64,000 nt of DNA from Teredinibacter waterburyi (GCF_001922985.1 NZ_MRUH01000168.1:62001-126000); one strand, 5' to 3'; positions 36,250 through 46,362 are shown, numbered from the stretch's first letter. Translations and numbers: made by a program. The notes: generated by a model from the letters alone, not told the origin.

Positions 36250-37704
36250 ATGAACACATCTCTTAGATTAGCCGCAGTTGCGGTCGTTTCGCTTTTACTT
36301 GGCGCCAGCGTCAGTTACTTTTTTTCTTCGAATAAATCAGCTCAAGACAGCGCAGTCGCAGCCGAGAAAGCACCGCTTTATTGGGTCGCGCCGATGGACG
36401 CTAACTATCGTCGCGACCAGCCGGGCAAATCACCGATGGGCATGGATCTAGTGCCGGTTTATCAGGAGGCCGAGGCAGATGATCCTGGGGCGGTGAGAAT
36501 TTCCCCGCAAGTTGTAAACAACCTCGGTGTGCGTACGGCGCGGGTAGAGAAGCGCGTGCTCAACAGTGAAATTCTTACTGTTGGTTATGTGCAATACGAC
36601 CAAGATCAGTTGGTGCATATTCACCCACGAGTGGCGGGTTGGGTCGAGCAGTTGTTTGTAAAAGCGGCTGGCGATCCAGTACAAAAAGGCGAGCCGTTGT
36701 ATGCGCTTTATTCGCCGCAATTGGTCAATGCACAAGAAGAGTTCTTGATGGCAACGTCTCGCGATGATGCGCGCTTAGAGGCGGCGGCTGTCAGCCGCTT
36801 ACAGGCGCTACACATAGACGACCTATTTATTTCACAACTGCGTGCCAGTCGCAAGGTAAAACAACGGGTGTTGTTTCGAGCACCGCAAACCGGGGTGGTG
36901 GATAACCTCAATATTCGCGAAGGGTTTTATGTTGAGCCCGGCACTACCATGATGTCGATTGGCACCTTAGCCGAGGTTTGGGTTTTGGCCGAAGTGTTCG
37001 AACGCCAAGCTAATTTGGTGAAATTGGGTCAACCGGTAAAAATGCGTTTGGACTATATGCCAGGCCGAGTCTGGTCAGGTCAGGTGGATTACGTTTACCC
37101 CACGCTGGACCCAGAGACACGTACGCTGAGAGTACGCTTGCGTTTTAGTAACAACGATAAAGTGTTGCGCCCGAATATGTTTGCGCAAGTGCAGATCCAT
37201 ATTGCGGCAGACGCGCCGGGCATTGTCGTGCCGCGTGCGGCAGTGATTCGTACCGGGCATCAGGATCGAGTAGTTTTGGCGCTGGGCGATGGCCGTTTTA
37301 AATCGGTAGAAGTTGTTATAAAGCGCTGGCAAGAAAATTTCGCCGAGGTAAGTGAAGGCTTAAAAGAAGGCGACCTTGTGGTTACGTCGGCACAGTTTTT
37401 AATTGATTCCGAATCGAGTAAAGCCTCCGACTTCCTTCGTTACGACAATAGCCCAGAGCCACCAGCAAGTGTTTCAACTCGAGCGGTGATTGATACGGTG
37501 ATGGCGGGGATGGGTATGGTGAAACTGACCCATCAACCCATACCGGAATGGGATTGGCCAGAAATGACCATGATGTTCATACTTGCCGACGGCATCGATA
37601 TCGAATCATTAAGCGCGGGAATGAAGGTAAACATTGAAATTCGCAAGCGCGATGATGACTACGAAATTATCGAGCTGAGTGAAGTGGCGGAGGTTGCGCC
37701 ATGA
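36250..37704 (+). CDS. cusB: CusB-like RND periplasmic adaptor fused to a CusF-like domain
   Basis: 484 residues. An N-terminal membrane anchor is followed by a heavy-metal-binding motif (YWVAPMDANYRRDQPGKSPMGMDLVPVY, about 44-71). The adaptor core comes next (VGYVQYDQDQLVHIHPRVAGWVEQLFVKAAGDPVQKGEPL; APQTGVVDNLNIREGFYVEPG). The last about 75 residues are a CusF-type domain with the copper-binding WPEMTMMF and an upstream histidine (KLTHQPIP). It should link the inner-membrane CusA pump to an outer-membrane channel and deliver Cu(I)/Ag(I) to it. Its stop overlaps the cusA start by 4 bp. CusF is a separate protein in E. coli; here it is fused. Confidence 0.92.
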   Translation: MNTSLRLAAVAVVSLLLGASVSYFFSSNKSAQDSAVAAEKAPLYWVAPMDANYRRDQPGKSPMGMDLVPVYQEAEADDPGAVRISPQVVNNLGVRTARVEKRVLNSEILTVGYVQYDQDQLVHIHPRVAGWVEQLFVKAAGDPVQKGEPLYALYSPQLVNAQEEFLMATSRDDARLEAAAVSRLQALHIDDLFISQLRASRKVKQRVLFRAPQTGVVDNLNIREGFYVEPGTTMMSIGTLAEVWVLAEVFERQANLVKLGQPVKMRLDYMPGRVWSGQVDYVYPTLDPETRTLRVRLRFSNNDKVLRPNMFAQVQIHIAADAPGIVVPRAAVIRTGHQDRVVLALGDGRFKSVEVVIKRWQENFAEVSEGLKEGDLVVTSAQFLIDSESSKASDFLRYDNSPEPPASVSTRAVIDTVMAGMGMVKLTHQPIPEWDWPEMTMMFILADGIDIESLSAGMKVNIEIRKRDDDYEIIELSEVAEVAP

Positions 37705-40700
37705 TCGGAGCTATTATTCGCTGGTCGATTCACAACCGCATTCTAGTTTTATTGGCAACGCTAGTGTTGACCCTCGCCGGTATCTATTCGGTAAAGCAAA
37801 CGCCAGTTGATGCGATACCCGATTTGTCTGATGTGCAAGTCATCATAAAAACCTCCTACCCAGGACAGGCGCCGCAGGTGGTGGAAGACCAGGTCACCTA
37901 CCCCTTAACCAGTGCCATGCTATCGGTTCCCGGAGCAGTGACGGTGCGCGGCTATTCATTTTTTGGCGACTCCTATGTGTATGTCATCTTTGATGAAAAG
38001 ACCGACATCTATTGGGCGCGCTCACGTGTATTAGAATATCTAAGTCAAGTTAGCCCTTCGCTGCCGGCGACGGCGAGACCGCAGTTAGGGCCAGACGCGA
38101 GCGGTGTTGGTTGGGTATATCTTTACGCCTTAACCGATAAAACCGGCCAGCACGATCTCAGCCAGCTGCGCAGCATTCAAGATTGGTTTTTAAAATACGA
38201 ACTGCAAACCTTGCCCGGCGTTGCCGAAGTGGCAAGCGTTGGCGGCATGGTCAAACAGTATCAAATTACCGTGCAACCAGAAAAACTTCGCGCCTTTGGC
38301 ATTCCACTAAATCATATTCAAACCGCGATTCAACAGGCTAATCAAGAGGTCGGCGCCTCGGTGGTAGAAATGGCCGAAGCTGAATATATGGTGCGCGCTC
38401 GCGGTTACATAAAAAACACCCACGATATTGGCAATATTCCCTTGGGCGTTAATAACAATGGAGCGCCGCTGTTATTAAAAGACGTGGCCGATATTGGTTT
38501 GGGGCCACAAATGCGTCGCGGTGTAGCCGAGCTTAATGGTGAAGGTGAAACCGTTGGCGGAATTGTGGTGATGCGCTATGGAGAAAATGCTAAGGCGACT
38601 ATTGATGCAGTCAAAGCAAGATTACAGGTTTTGCAAAAAAGTTTACCAGCGGGTGTTGAAGTTGTGCCCGTCTATGACCGTTCTAACCTTATTGAGCGTG
38701 CGGTGGAAAACCTGTGGCACAAATTAATAGAAGAACTGCTAATGGTTTCGTTAGTGTGTTTTGTATTTCTATTTCATCTGCGCTCATCGGTAGTGGCGAT
38801 GATCAGTTTACCGCTGGGCATACTCACCGCCTTTATCGTGATGCACTTGCAGGGCTTAAATGCCAATATCATGTCCCTGGGGGGCATAGCAATTGCGATT
38901 GGAGCCATGGTTGATGGCGCAATAGTATTGATCGAAAACCTTCACAAGCATTTAGAGCGAGCGGCAGAAAAAGGTGAAATTAGCGAGCAGCGACGTTGGC
39001 AGATAGTTGCGGAGTCGGCGACTGAAGTTGGCCCTGCATTATTCTTTAGCCTGTTAATTATTACCGTGAGCTTTTTACCGGTGTTCACCTTAGAAGCCCA
39101 AGAGGGCCGACTATTTGCGCCGTTAGCCTTTACTAAAACCTATGCCATGGCTGCAGCCGCGGGCTTAGCCATCACACTTATTCCCGTGTTAATGGGCTAT
39201 TTTGTGCGCGGTAAAATATTACCGGAACAGGCCAATCCGATTAATCGAGTGTTAATGGCCTTATACACGCCGGTACTTAGCACCCTGCTGCGTTATCCAA
39301 AAATAACCTTATTGTTGGCGCTGCTAACCATGTTATCGGCCTACTACCCGTTGCAGCGAATAGGCAGTGAATTTATGCCGCCGCTAGATGAGGGCGACCT
39401 TATGTATATGCCAACCACCTATCCCGGTATTTCAATTGGTAAAGCGCGTGAACTATTACAGCAAACAGACAAGTTAATCCGCACTGTACCCGAAGTGGAA
39501 ACGGTTTTTGGCAAGGTCGGCCGCGCCGAAACGGCGACCGATCCAGCGCCATTGACTATGATCGAAACCTTTATTCAGCTAAAACCGCGCAGTGAGTGGC
39601 GGGCCGGTGTCACTACCGAGAGCTTGAAAAAAGAATTAAATAAGTTGGTGACCTTTCCGGGTGTGTCTAACGCCTGGGTAATGCCCATTAAAACGCGAAT
39701 CGATATGCTGGCCACAGGTATAAAAACGCCGCTGGGTATTAAAGTGGCGGGTGCCGATATCGAAACTATTCAAGCAATTGGCTTGCGATTAGAAGAGATT
39801 CTGCAACCGCTTGAAGGCACGGCTTCGGTTTACTCCGAACGCGTTGCTGGTGGCCGCTACTTAGATGTTGAAATCGATCGTGGTCGCGCTGCGCGCTATG
39901 GGTTAAATATTGCGGAAATCCAGCAGGTGATCGCCACCGCGATTGGCGGTATGAATGTAGCCCAAACCATAGAGGGCCGCGAGCGCTATCCGATCAATTT
40001 GCGTTACCCACAGACCTATCGCGATTCGCCGGAGCGTTTAGAGCTACTGCCTATTGTGACGCCATCCGGTATGACCCTGACCTTAAGTGACGTTGCGACT
40101 ATCACCATTACCGCCGGCGCACCAGCCATTAAAAGTGAGAACGCTCAAATTAACGGTTGGACACTGGTTGATATTGAGGGTGTGGATATCGGCAGCTACG
40201 TAAAGTCGGCACAACAAGTGGTGGCGGAGCAGCTAGAGCTACCGCCAGGCTATTCGATTCGCTGGGCAGGTCAGTACGAATATATGGAGCGAGCCAAAGC
40301 GCGACTTCTATTTGTAGTGCCGATAACCTTAGCGATTATTGTTTTTTTACTCTACTTGAGTTTTCGCCAAGTTATGCCGGTTGTCATTCTGATGGGAAGT
40401 TTACCTTTCGCCCTGCTTGGCAGTGTGTGGCTAATGTATTGGCTGCGCTTTGACTGGTCTGTTGCGGTAGCCGTTGGTGCGATTGCCTTGGCGGGGGTAG
40501 CGGTAGAAACCGGGGTGATTATGTTGGTGTATCTGGACCAAGCTTGTCGCGCACTGGATCAACAGGGCGCCGCACAAAATAGACAGCCAGATCGAACCGA
40601 GTTACGCGCCGCGGTAATCGAAGGCGCCTGCGCTCGCTTGCGTCCAAAAATTATGACCGCTGGCTCCACCATCGTTGGCCTGTTGCCAATATTGTATGCC

Positions 40701-40847
40701 ACTGGTACCGGTGCCGAAGTTATGAGCCGTCTCGCTGCACCAATGGTGGGAGGCATGGTGAGCTCGGTACTTTTAACCCTATTAGTCTTGCCGGTAGTGT
40801 ATTTATTGTGGCGTCAGATCTGTTACCCTTCCGCAAAAGAAGAATAA
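37701..40847 (+). CDS. cusA: CusA-like heavy-metal efflux RND pump
   Basis: 1,048 residues, normal for HME-type RND pumps. Landmarks include TPVDAIPDLSDVQVIIKTSYPGQAPQVVEDQVTYPL at the N-terminus, GGIAIAIGAMVDGAIVLIENLHKHLE in the proton-relay helices, EFMPPLDEGDLMYMPTT after helix 7, and a methionine-containing channel region (VMPIKTRIDMLATGIKTPLG). These are typical of the Cu(I)/Ag(I)-exporting CusA/SilA group. It is translationally coupled to cusB. No cusC-like outer-membrane factor gene lies in the window, so a shared TolC-type channel is likely. Confidence 0.94.
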   Translation: MIGAIIRWSIHNRILVLLATLVLTLAGIYSVKQTPVDAIPDLSDVQVIIKTSYPGQAPQVVEDQVTYPLTSAMLSVPGAVTVRGYSFFGDSYVYVIFDEKTDIYWARSRVLEYLSQVSPSLPATARPQLGPDASGVGWVYLYALTDKTGQHDLSQLRSIQDWFLKYELQTLPGVAEVASVGGMVKQYQITVQPEKLRAFGIPLNHIQTAIQQANQEVGASVVEMAEAEYMVRARGYIKNTHDIGNIPLGVNNNGAPLLLKDVADIGLGPQMRRGVAELNGEGETVGGIVVMRYGENAKATIDAVKARLQVLQKSLPAGVEVVPVYDRSNLIERAVENLWHKLIEELLMVSLVCFVFLFHLRSSVVAMISLPLGILTAFIVMHLQGLNANIMSLGGIAIAIGAMVDGAIVLIENLHKHLERAAEKGEISEQRRWQIVAESATEVGPALFFSLLIITVSFLPVFTLEAQEGRLFAPLAFTKTYAMAAAAGLAITLIPVLMGYFVRGKILPEQANPINRVLMALYTPVLSTLLRYPKITLLLALLTMLSAYYPLQRIGSEFMPPLDEGDLMYMPTTYPGISIGKARELLQQTDKLIRTVPEVETVFGKVGRAETATDPAPLTMIETFIQLKPRSEWRAGVTTESLKKELNKLVTFPGVSNAWVMPIKTRIDMLATGIKTPLGIKVAGADIETIQAIGLRLEEILQPLEGTASVYSERVAGGRYLDVEIDRGRAARYGLNIAEIQQVIATAIGGMNVAQTIEGRERYPINLRYPQTYRDSPERLELLPIVTPSGMTLTLSDVATITITAGAPAIKSENAQINGWTLVDIEGVDIGSYVKSAQQVVAEQLELPPGYSIRWAGQYEYMERAKARLLFVVPITLAIIVFLLYLSFRQVMPVVILMGSLPFALLGSVWLMYWLRFDWSVAVAVGAIALAGVAVETGVIMLVYLDQACRALDQQGAAQNRQPDRTELRAAVIEGACARLRPKIMTAGSTIVGLLPILYATGTGAEVMSRLAAPMVGGMVSSVLLTLLVLPVVYLLWRQICYPSAKEE

Positions 40848-40857
40848 GGAGGCGGCG

Positions 40858-41151
40858 ATGACTGCTAGCAGTACCAATGATTTAGATATCACCAAAAATT
40901 TAGAGAACCGCAAACGGGCCTATTGGCGAGCCAACGTCAAGTTGATGCTGATTTTGCTTTGTGTTTGGTTTGTTATTTCTTACCTATGCGGCATCTTGCT
41001 AGTAGAACAGCTGAACGCTATCCGTATAGGCGGCTATAAGCTTGGTTTTTGGTTTGCGCAGCAGGGCTCGATGTATGGCTTTGTGGTAATCGTTTTTATC
41101 TATTCCCGTCGCATGTCCGCGCTGGATAAACAATTCGGCTTAGACGACTAA
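40858..41151 (+). CDS. DUF4212 small subunit of a sodium/solute symporter
   Basis: 97 residues with two membrane helices (LMLILLCVWFVISYLCGILLV and GFWFAQQGSMYGFVVIVFIYS). This matches the DUF4212 proteins that precede SSS-family symporters. A strong AAGGAGG site lies 10 bp after cusA, so it is probably in the same transcript. The next gene follows 10 bp later. Confidence 0.88.
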   Translation: MTASSTNDLDITKNLENRKRAYWRANVKLMLILLCVWFVISYLCGILLVEQLNAIRIGGYKLGFWFAQQGSMYGFVVIVFIYSRRMSALDKQFGLDD

Positions 41152-41161
41152 GGAGCGACCG

Positions 41162-42910
41162 GTGGATTTACAAACCCTAACTTTTATTATTGTAGGTATT
41201 ACCTTTGCGGTTTACGTAGGCATCGCTTTTTGGGCGCGCGCAGGTTCTACCCATGAATTTTACGTTGCCGGTGGCGGTGTTCACCCCGTTGCCAATGGCA
41301 TGGCGACAGCGGCGGATTGGATGTCGGCGGCATCGTTTTTATCTATGGCTGGGCTTATCGCCTTTTATGGCTACGGCGGCAGCGTATTTCTAATGGGCTG
41401 GACTGGCGGTTACGTATTGTTGGCGATGTTACTGGCGCCCTACCTGCGTAAGTACGGCAAGTTTACCGTGCCGGAATTTATTGGCGATCGCTACTATTCT
41501 AAGGCCGCGCGTATTGTTGCGGTTGTCTGCTTAATCGTCGCTTCTGTTACCTATGTTATCGGTCAAATGAAGGGCGTCGGTGTTGCCTTTTCTCGCTTTC
41601 TGGAAGTGGATTACGGCACCGGTTTGGTCGTGGGTATGAGCATTGTATTTGTCTACGCTGTTATGGGCGGTATGAAAGGTATTACCTATACCCAAATTGC
41701 CCAGTATTGCGTGTTGATTTTTGCCTATACCATTCCCGCGATCTTTATATCCCTGCAGCTTACCGGCAACCCGATACCGCAATTGGGTTTGGGGTCGACC
41801 TTAACCGGGTCGGACACCTATCTACTCGATAAGCTCGATTTAATTGTCACCGACCTCGGTTTCGACCAATACACTACAAGTGCGAGATTAAGTACGGTGA
41901 ACACCTTCGCCTACACCCTCTCGCTGATGATTGGCACCGCCGGGTTACCCCACGTGATCATTCGCTTCTTCACCGTTAAAAAAGTTAGCGATGCGCGCAA
42001 GTCGGCCTTTTGGGCCTTGGTGTTTATCGTGATTCTTTACTCTACTGCGCCTGCGGTTGCGGCTATGGCACGTTTAAATCTGCACCAGACCATTTCTCCA
42101 GAAGCCGGTCAGCAGCTCGCCTATGAAGACCGCCCTAGCTGGTTTAAAAAATGGGAAAAAACTGGTCTGCTGGAGTTTAAAGACAAAAACGATGACGGTT
42201 TGATTACCTATACCGCCGACCCAGCCGAGAATGAAATGGTTAAAGTCGACCGCGATATTATGGTTTTGGCTAACCCCGAAATCGCCCAGTTGCCCAATTG
42301 GGTGATTGCGTTGGTCGCTGCCGGGGGCTTGGCTGCGGCCTTATCGACTGCAGCGGGTTTACTATTGGCGATTGCGTCGGCGATTTCACACGATCTATTA
42401 AAAGGCGTGTTGTTACCGAATATTTCCGAGAAGCAGGAGCTGAATGCCAGCCGTATTGCTATGGCCGGCGCTATTGCCGTGGCCGGGTATCTCGGCTTTA
42501 ACCCGCCCGATTTTGCGGCGGGTACGGTTGCGCTCGCATTTGGTTTGGCGGCTTCGTCGATATTTCCCGCCTTGATGATGGGCATTTTTAGCAAGCGTAT
42601 AAACCGCGAAGGCGCCATTGCCGGTATGTTAACCGGCTTGGTGATCACCTTGCTTTACGTGTTTCAGCACAAGGGCATCATGTTTGTCGCCAGCACCTCG
42701 TTCCTTGGTGATATGCCAGCGAATTGGTTTTTCGGTATTGAGCCAAATGCCTTTGGTGTGATTGGTGCGGTTGCCAACTTCGCGGTAGCTTTTGCAGTAT
42801 CGGCCGTAACCAAAGCCCCGCCACAAGATGTGCAAGATATGGTGGAAGAAATTCGAATGCCAGACCACGCGGGTGCACCGGTTGAAATCGAACAGAGTCT
42901 AGATCACTAG
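41162..42910 (+). CDS. Sodium/solute symporter (SSS family, VC_2705/ActP-like)
   Basis: 582 residues from a GTG with AAGGAG at 8 nt. About 13 helices carry SSS landmarks: EFYVAGGGVHPVANGMATAADWMSAASFLSMAG, RYYSKAARIVAVVCLIVASVTYVIGQMKG, and GTAGLPHVIIRFFTVKKVSDARKSAFWAL. A hydrophilic insert (about 300-365) is usual in the acetate-permease-like branch with a DUF4212 partner. It imports acetate or other short carboxylates with sodium. Its place at the end of the cus operon is unexpected. A strong terminator follows. Confidence 0.9.
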   Translation: MDLQTLTFIIVGITFAVYVGIAFWARAGSTHEFYVAGGGVHPVANGMATAADWMSAASFLSMAGLIAFYGYGGSVFLMGWTGGYVLLAMLLAPYLRKYGKFTVPEFIGDRYYSKAARIVAVVCLIVASVTYVIGQMKGVGVAFSRFLEVDYGTGLVVGMSIVFVYAVMGGMKGITYTQIAQYCVLIFAYTIPAIFISLQLTGNPIPQLGLGSTLTGSDTYLLDKLDLIVTDLGFDQYTTSARLSTVNTFAYTLSLMIGTAGLPHVIIRFFTVKKVSDARKSAFWALVFIVILYSTAPAVAAMARLNLHQTISPEAGQQLAYEDRPSWFKKWEKTGLLEFKDKNDDGLITYTADPAENEMVKVDRDIMVLANPEIAQLPNWVIALVAAGGLAAALSTAAGLLLAIASAISHDLLKGVLLPNISEKQELNASRIAMAGAIAVAGYLGFNPPDFAAGTVALAFGLAASSIFPALMMGIFSKRINREGAIAGMLTGLVITLLYVFQHKGIMFVASTSFLGDMPANWFFGIEPNAFGVIGAVANFAVAFAVSAVTKAPPQDVQDMVEEIRMPDHAGAPVEIEQSLDH

Positions 42911-42977
42911 AGAATGTTCCTAGGGTTAGTTGTCCTGTTTGCGTAGTTTGCAGTTAGGCAATAAAAGCTGGGGCACA

Positions 42978-43023
42978 AAAAAGCCGGTTGCTTCCCTTGT
43001 TAAGGGTAAGCAACCGGCTTTTT
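42978..43023. terminator. Strong bidirectional intrinsic terminator
   Basis: Perfect 16-bp stem (AAAAAGCCGGTTGCTT with its complement at 43008-43023), with a further CCCTT/AAGGG inner hairpin. A-tract on one side and T-tract on the other let it serve the symporter gene and the converging yebC. Confidence 0.92.
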
Positions 43024-43104
43024 ATTTACAGTATGTATCCTAAGCTACGATACCTCGATGGTGCATACCTAGCTGCAATAGTCTTACGCTAGAGATTAGT
43101 GCGC

Positions 43105-43827
43105 TTAACTAGGGGCATCAGCGTTGTGGTAAACCTCTTGCACGTCGTCACAGTCGTTAAGTAGATCCACCAGCTTATCGAGCATAGCGGTATCTTCTTC
43201 ATTCAGCTCGGCGTAGGTTTGTGGAATAAAGGTAATTTCCTCTACTTCAATATCGAGTTCTGGGAAGGCGTCGGCTAGCGCCGTTTTGGTTTTATAGAAC
43301 TCGGTGTGAGGTGCCAGCACGGTAATAATGCCATCTTCATTTTCAATTTCGGCTACGTCGACATCGTCTTCCATCAAGGCTTCGAGAACAGCGTCTTCAT
43401 CGTCATGCTTAAAAGAAAATACCGCGCGATGGTCAAACATGTGGGCGACTGCACCCTGCGCACCAATTTTTGCTTTCGCCTTATTGAAGCAGGTGCGAAC
43501 ATCGCCAAAGGTACGATTGTTGTTGTCGGTTAAGCAGTCGACAATGATCATACAGTTGCCGGGGCCAAACCCCTCAAAACGTACGGTTACGAAATCTTCA
43601 CCACCACCACCACGAGCTTTATCAATCGCCTTATCAATAATATTACCGGGCACCTGATTCTTTTTCGCCTTTTCTATCAAGCGGCGCAGGCTGAGATTGC
43701 TGTCTACTTCTGGGCCGCCGTTCTTGGCGCAAACGTAAATTTCTTTACCGAATTTAGAGTAGAGTTTGGTCTTCATGGCCCCTGTTTTGGCCATGGAGGC
43801 CTTGCGGTTTTCGTATGTTCGTCCCAT
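43105..43827 (-). CDS. YebC/PmpR-family regulator
   Basis: 240 residues with the family N-terminus [37 protein letters not shown] and [31 protein letters not shown], and an acidic C-terminal domain. YebC proteins act as DNA-binding regulators or as translation factors that relieve polyproline stalling. The N-terminus is of the YebC_II-like variety. Single-gene unit with a weak ribosome site. Confidence 0.93.
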   Translation of the reverse strand: MGRTYENRKASMAKTGAMKTKLYSKFGKEIYVCAKNGGPEVDSNLSLRRLIEKAKKNQVPGNIIDKAIDKARGGGGEDFVTVRFEGFGPGNCMIIVDCLTDNNNRTFGDVRTCFNKAKAKIGAQGAVAHMFDHRAVFSFKHDDEDAVLEALMEDDVDVAEIENEDGIITVLAPHTEFYKTKTALADAFPELDIEVEEITFIPQTYAELNEEDTAMLDKLVDLLNDCDDVQEVYHNADAPS

Positions 43828-44247
43828 GGGTTGGCTCTTCTATTGCTGGTTTTGTAACAAAGGGTGTTTGAGAACACCTTGTGAAAGGCGGGAATTATGA
43901 CGTTAAATCGCAGCCGCGTTAAGCCCTGCGTCATAATCGGCGGGTTTCGGCGCCTATCCTATTGTGTTCGGCGGTTTAAGGTAAGTGCTTTCGGCGCAAT
44001 TTAGCGGTGCGCTAAGTTAGTATATGGCTATAGCACAATGCGGATGTCGCTATTTCCCAAGACCGGCGAAGTATGCAAAACTCGCTCGGCGGCACTTTTG
44101 TGGGGGTTGAAGGTCGAACCTGCGGAGAGGATCGCGTCTGGCGCTGTCTACTAGAGGCTTAATGCGCCACTGGTCGTAGCAGGGAATATCCAGCTGCACT
44201 AAATAGTCAGTAGAACCCATGCCTAATTGAAAAAAGGAGAATACGGA
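43828..44247. other. Intergenic region with a 9-bp inverted repeat
   Basis: No gene is visible in these 420 bases. A perfect inverted repeat ATTATGACG...CGTCATAAT (arms 43894-43902 and 43929-43937) lies upstream of yebC, and a smaller hairpin (AAGGgTGTT...AACACCTT) is in its presumed leader. Both arms of the larger repeat are flanked by GGCGGG. Nothing tRNA-like was found. Confidence 0.45.
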
Positions 44248-46302
44248 ATGACCCTAAAGCAGTTTTTTGCAGCCAATCTACTCGCCCTAGCGATTGTTGG
44301 TTGTAGTCAGCAGAGTCAACACAAGATGGAGGCCGATCACACCGCGCAGGCGCAGTACGGCAATTGGGGCATCGACCTCAGTGGTATGGATCTTAGTGTC
44401 GCGCCAGGTGACGACTTCCACCGCTACGCCAGTGGCAGTTGGTTAAACAATTATGAAATTCCCGCTGATCGCGCTCGTTATGGGGTGTTTGATATTCTTA
44501 ACCAGAAGTCTGATGAGCAGGTAAAAGCTATTATTCAAGAGCTGGGTGATAGCGATGCCAAGGCTGGGACTTTGGCGCAAAAAGTTGGTGATTTCTACGC
44601 CACTTGGATGGATACCGACACCACTGATCAGCTAGGACTAACGACCCTAAAACCCCACTTCGATAAGATTACTGCGATTAGTTCTCGTGCCGACTTGATC
44701 AACATGCTGGGTAGCCTACACAGCGCAGCGCCGTTCGGTTTTGGAATTATTCCCGATCCAGCAGATTCTTCTCAATACATCGTGATTGGTTATCAGGCCG
44801 GTTTAGGTTTGCCGAATCGCGACTACTATCTGAAACAAGAGCAGCGTTTTGCCGATTATCGCAGCGCCTATATTGCTTACATTACCCAGATGCAAGCCCT
44901 CGCAGGTATTGATAATGCCGAGCAAAAAGCCAAAGCCATATTCGCATTAGAAAAACAGTTGGCCGAAGTGCAGTGGAGTGAGGAAGATAATCGCGAGCTG
45001 GAAAAAATCTATAACCCTATGAGCAAACAGCAGTTGATGGAATTGGCGCCAGCGATGGATTGGAACGCATTCTTTCAGCCCAGCGGTTTAGGTGCTGTCG
45101 ACAACTTAGTGATTATGCAGCCGAGTACTTTTACCGCCTCCGCAGAACTTGTTAACAGCGTTGACTTGGAATTGTGGAAGGACTACCTACGTTTTCACTT
45201 TGTAAACAACCACGCCTGGGAATTACCACAAGCGTTTGAAGTAGCCCGTTTTGACTTTTATGACAAAACCTTAAAAGGCATCGAGCAGCAAAAACCACGC
45301 TGGCAGCGCGGCGCCGATTTAATCAATAGCAGCCTCGGCGAGGCTGTAGGCAAAATCTATCTAAAGCGTCACTTCCCGCCTATCGCAAAAACCAAAATGG
45401 ATGAGCTGGTAGAAAATCTGCGCGAAGTATTGCAGGAGCGCCTGGCCAATAACGATTGGATGGATGCGCCGACAAAAAAACAGGCACTGCTAAAGCTGTC
45501 GACCTTTGAACCACGCATTGGCTACCCCACCAAGTGGACGGATTATTCAACCCTAGAAATTGTCAAAGGCGACCGCATGGGTAACGCCTTGCGTATGACC
45601 GAGTTTGAATGGGCGTTGGATTTAAAACGACTAGAGGGCCCTGTCGATCGCGATGAATGGCACTGGCCGCCACAAGTTGTCAACGCGTCATATAACCCAT
45701 TGCTGAATCAGCTAACCTTTCCCGCCGGAATATTGCAGGCGCCGTTCTTTGATTTAAATGCCGACCCTGCCGTGAACTACGGTGCAATTGGCGGTGTTAT
45801 TGGTCATGAAATGGGTCACGGTTTTGATGACCAAGGGCGCAAGTTTGACGAGCGCGGTCGGATCCGCGATTGGTGGACGGAAGAGTCAGCCTCCCACTTT
45901 AAAAAGGAAGCCGACAAATTAGTTGCGCAATACAATCAATATTCGCCGATTGAAGGCATGAATGTAAACGGCACCCTTACTCTAGGTGAAAACATAGGCG
46001 ACCTTGGTGGCGTGGAAATCGCTTACGCTGCATTCCAACGTTATAAGGCGGAGCATGGTGAGCCACCGGTTCTTGATGGCTTAACGGGTGACCAACGATT
46101 CTTTTTGTCGTGGGCACATGTATGGCGCGCCAAGGCTCGTGAAGAGGCGTTGTCGCAGCAGCTATTAACCGATCCGCACAGCCCCGCTCAATATCGTGTT
46201 AATGGCGTAGTGCGCAATATCGATGCTTGGTACCAAGCCTTTAATGTTGGTCCAGATAACGCTTTATATCTACCGCCAGAAGAGCGCGTCTCTATTTGGT
46301 AA
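44248..46302 (+). CDS. M13-family (neprilysin/PepO-like) zinc endopeptidase, lipoprotein
   Basis: 684 residues from the ATG at 44248, chosen because AGGAG is 7 nt upstream and the protein then has a lipoprotein signal (LALAIVGC). An N-terminal M13 domain (GMDLSVAPGDDFHRYASGSWLNNYEIPADRARYGVFDIL) precedes the catalytic part. That part has VNASYNP, the zinc motif HEMGHGFDDQG and the third-ligand motif GENIGDLGG, and it ends in the family-typical CxxW-like tail, here SIW without Cys. It is anchored in the periplasm and degrades peptides. A terminator follows. Confidence 0.94.
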   Translation: MTLKQFFAANLLALAIVGCSQQSQHKMEADHTAQAQYGNWGIDLSGMDLSVAPGDDFHRYASGSWLNNYEIPADRARYGVFDILNQKSDEQVKAIIQELGDSDAKAGTLAQKVGDFYATWMDTDTTDQLGLTTLKPHFDKITAISSRADLINMLGSLHSAAPFGFGIIPDPADSSQYIVIGYQAGLGLPNRDYYLKQEQRFADYRSAYIAYITQMQALAGIDNAEQKAKAIFALEKQLAEVQWSEEDNRELEKIYNPMSKQQLMELAPAMDWNAFFQPSGLGAVDNLVIMQPSTFTASAELVNSVDLELWKDYLRFHFVNNHAWELPQAFEVARFDFYDKTLKGIEQQKPRWQRGADLINSSLGEAVGKIYLKRHFPPIAKTKMDELVENLREVLQERLANNDWMDAPTKKQALLKLSTFEPRIGYPTKWTDYSTLEIVKGDRMGNALRMTEFEWALDLKRLEGPVDRDEWHWPPQVVNASYNPLLNQLTFPAGILQAPFFDLNADPAVNYGAIGGVIGHEMGHGFDDQGRKFDERGRIRDWWTEESASHFKKEADKLVAQYNQYSPIEGMNVNGTLTLGENIGDLGGVEIAYAAFQRYKAEHGEPPVLDGLTGDQRFFLSWAHVWRAKAREEALSQQLLTDPHSPAQYRVNGVVRNIDAWYQAFNVGPDNALYLPPEERVSIW

Positions 46303-46328
46303 GATTTGTTAATCGTCGTCAGAGCCGG

Positions 46329-46362
46329 CGTGGGTAGGTCCCTTGTGGAAGGGCTACCCGCG
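46329..46362 (+). terminator. Intrinsic terminator after the M13 peptidase gene
   Basis: GTGGGTAG pairs with CTACCCGC (one G-U), with an inner CCCTT/AAGGG stem across a GTGG loop and a short TTTT downstream. The remainder of the 46303-46692 gap shows no gene or other clear signal. Confidence 0.75.

Noticed and set aside
41061-41151. Idea that the DUF4212/SSS genes are copper transporters because of the name ActP
   Set aside because: ActP names both an acetate permease and a copper ATPase in the literature; the sequence is clearly the SSS permease type.
42208-42648. A 146-codon minus-strand frame inside the sodium/solute symporter gene
   Set aside because: Complement of conserved SSS helices. 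The Ala/Pro-rich product is what the complement of membrane codons usually gives.
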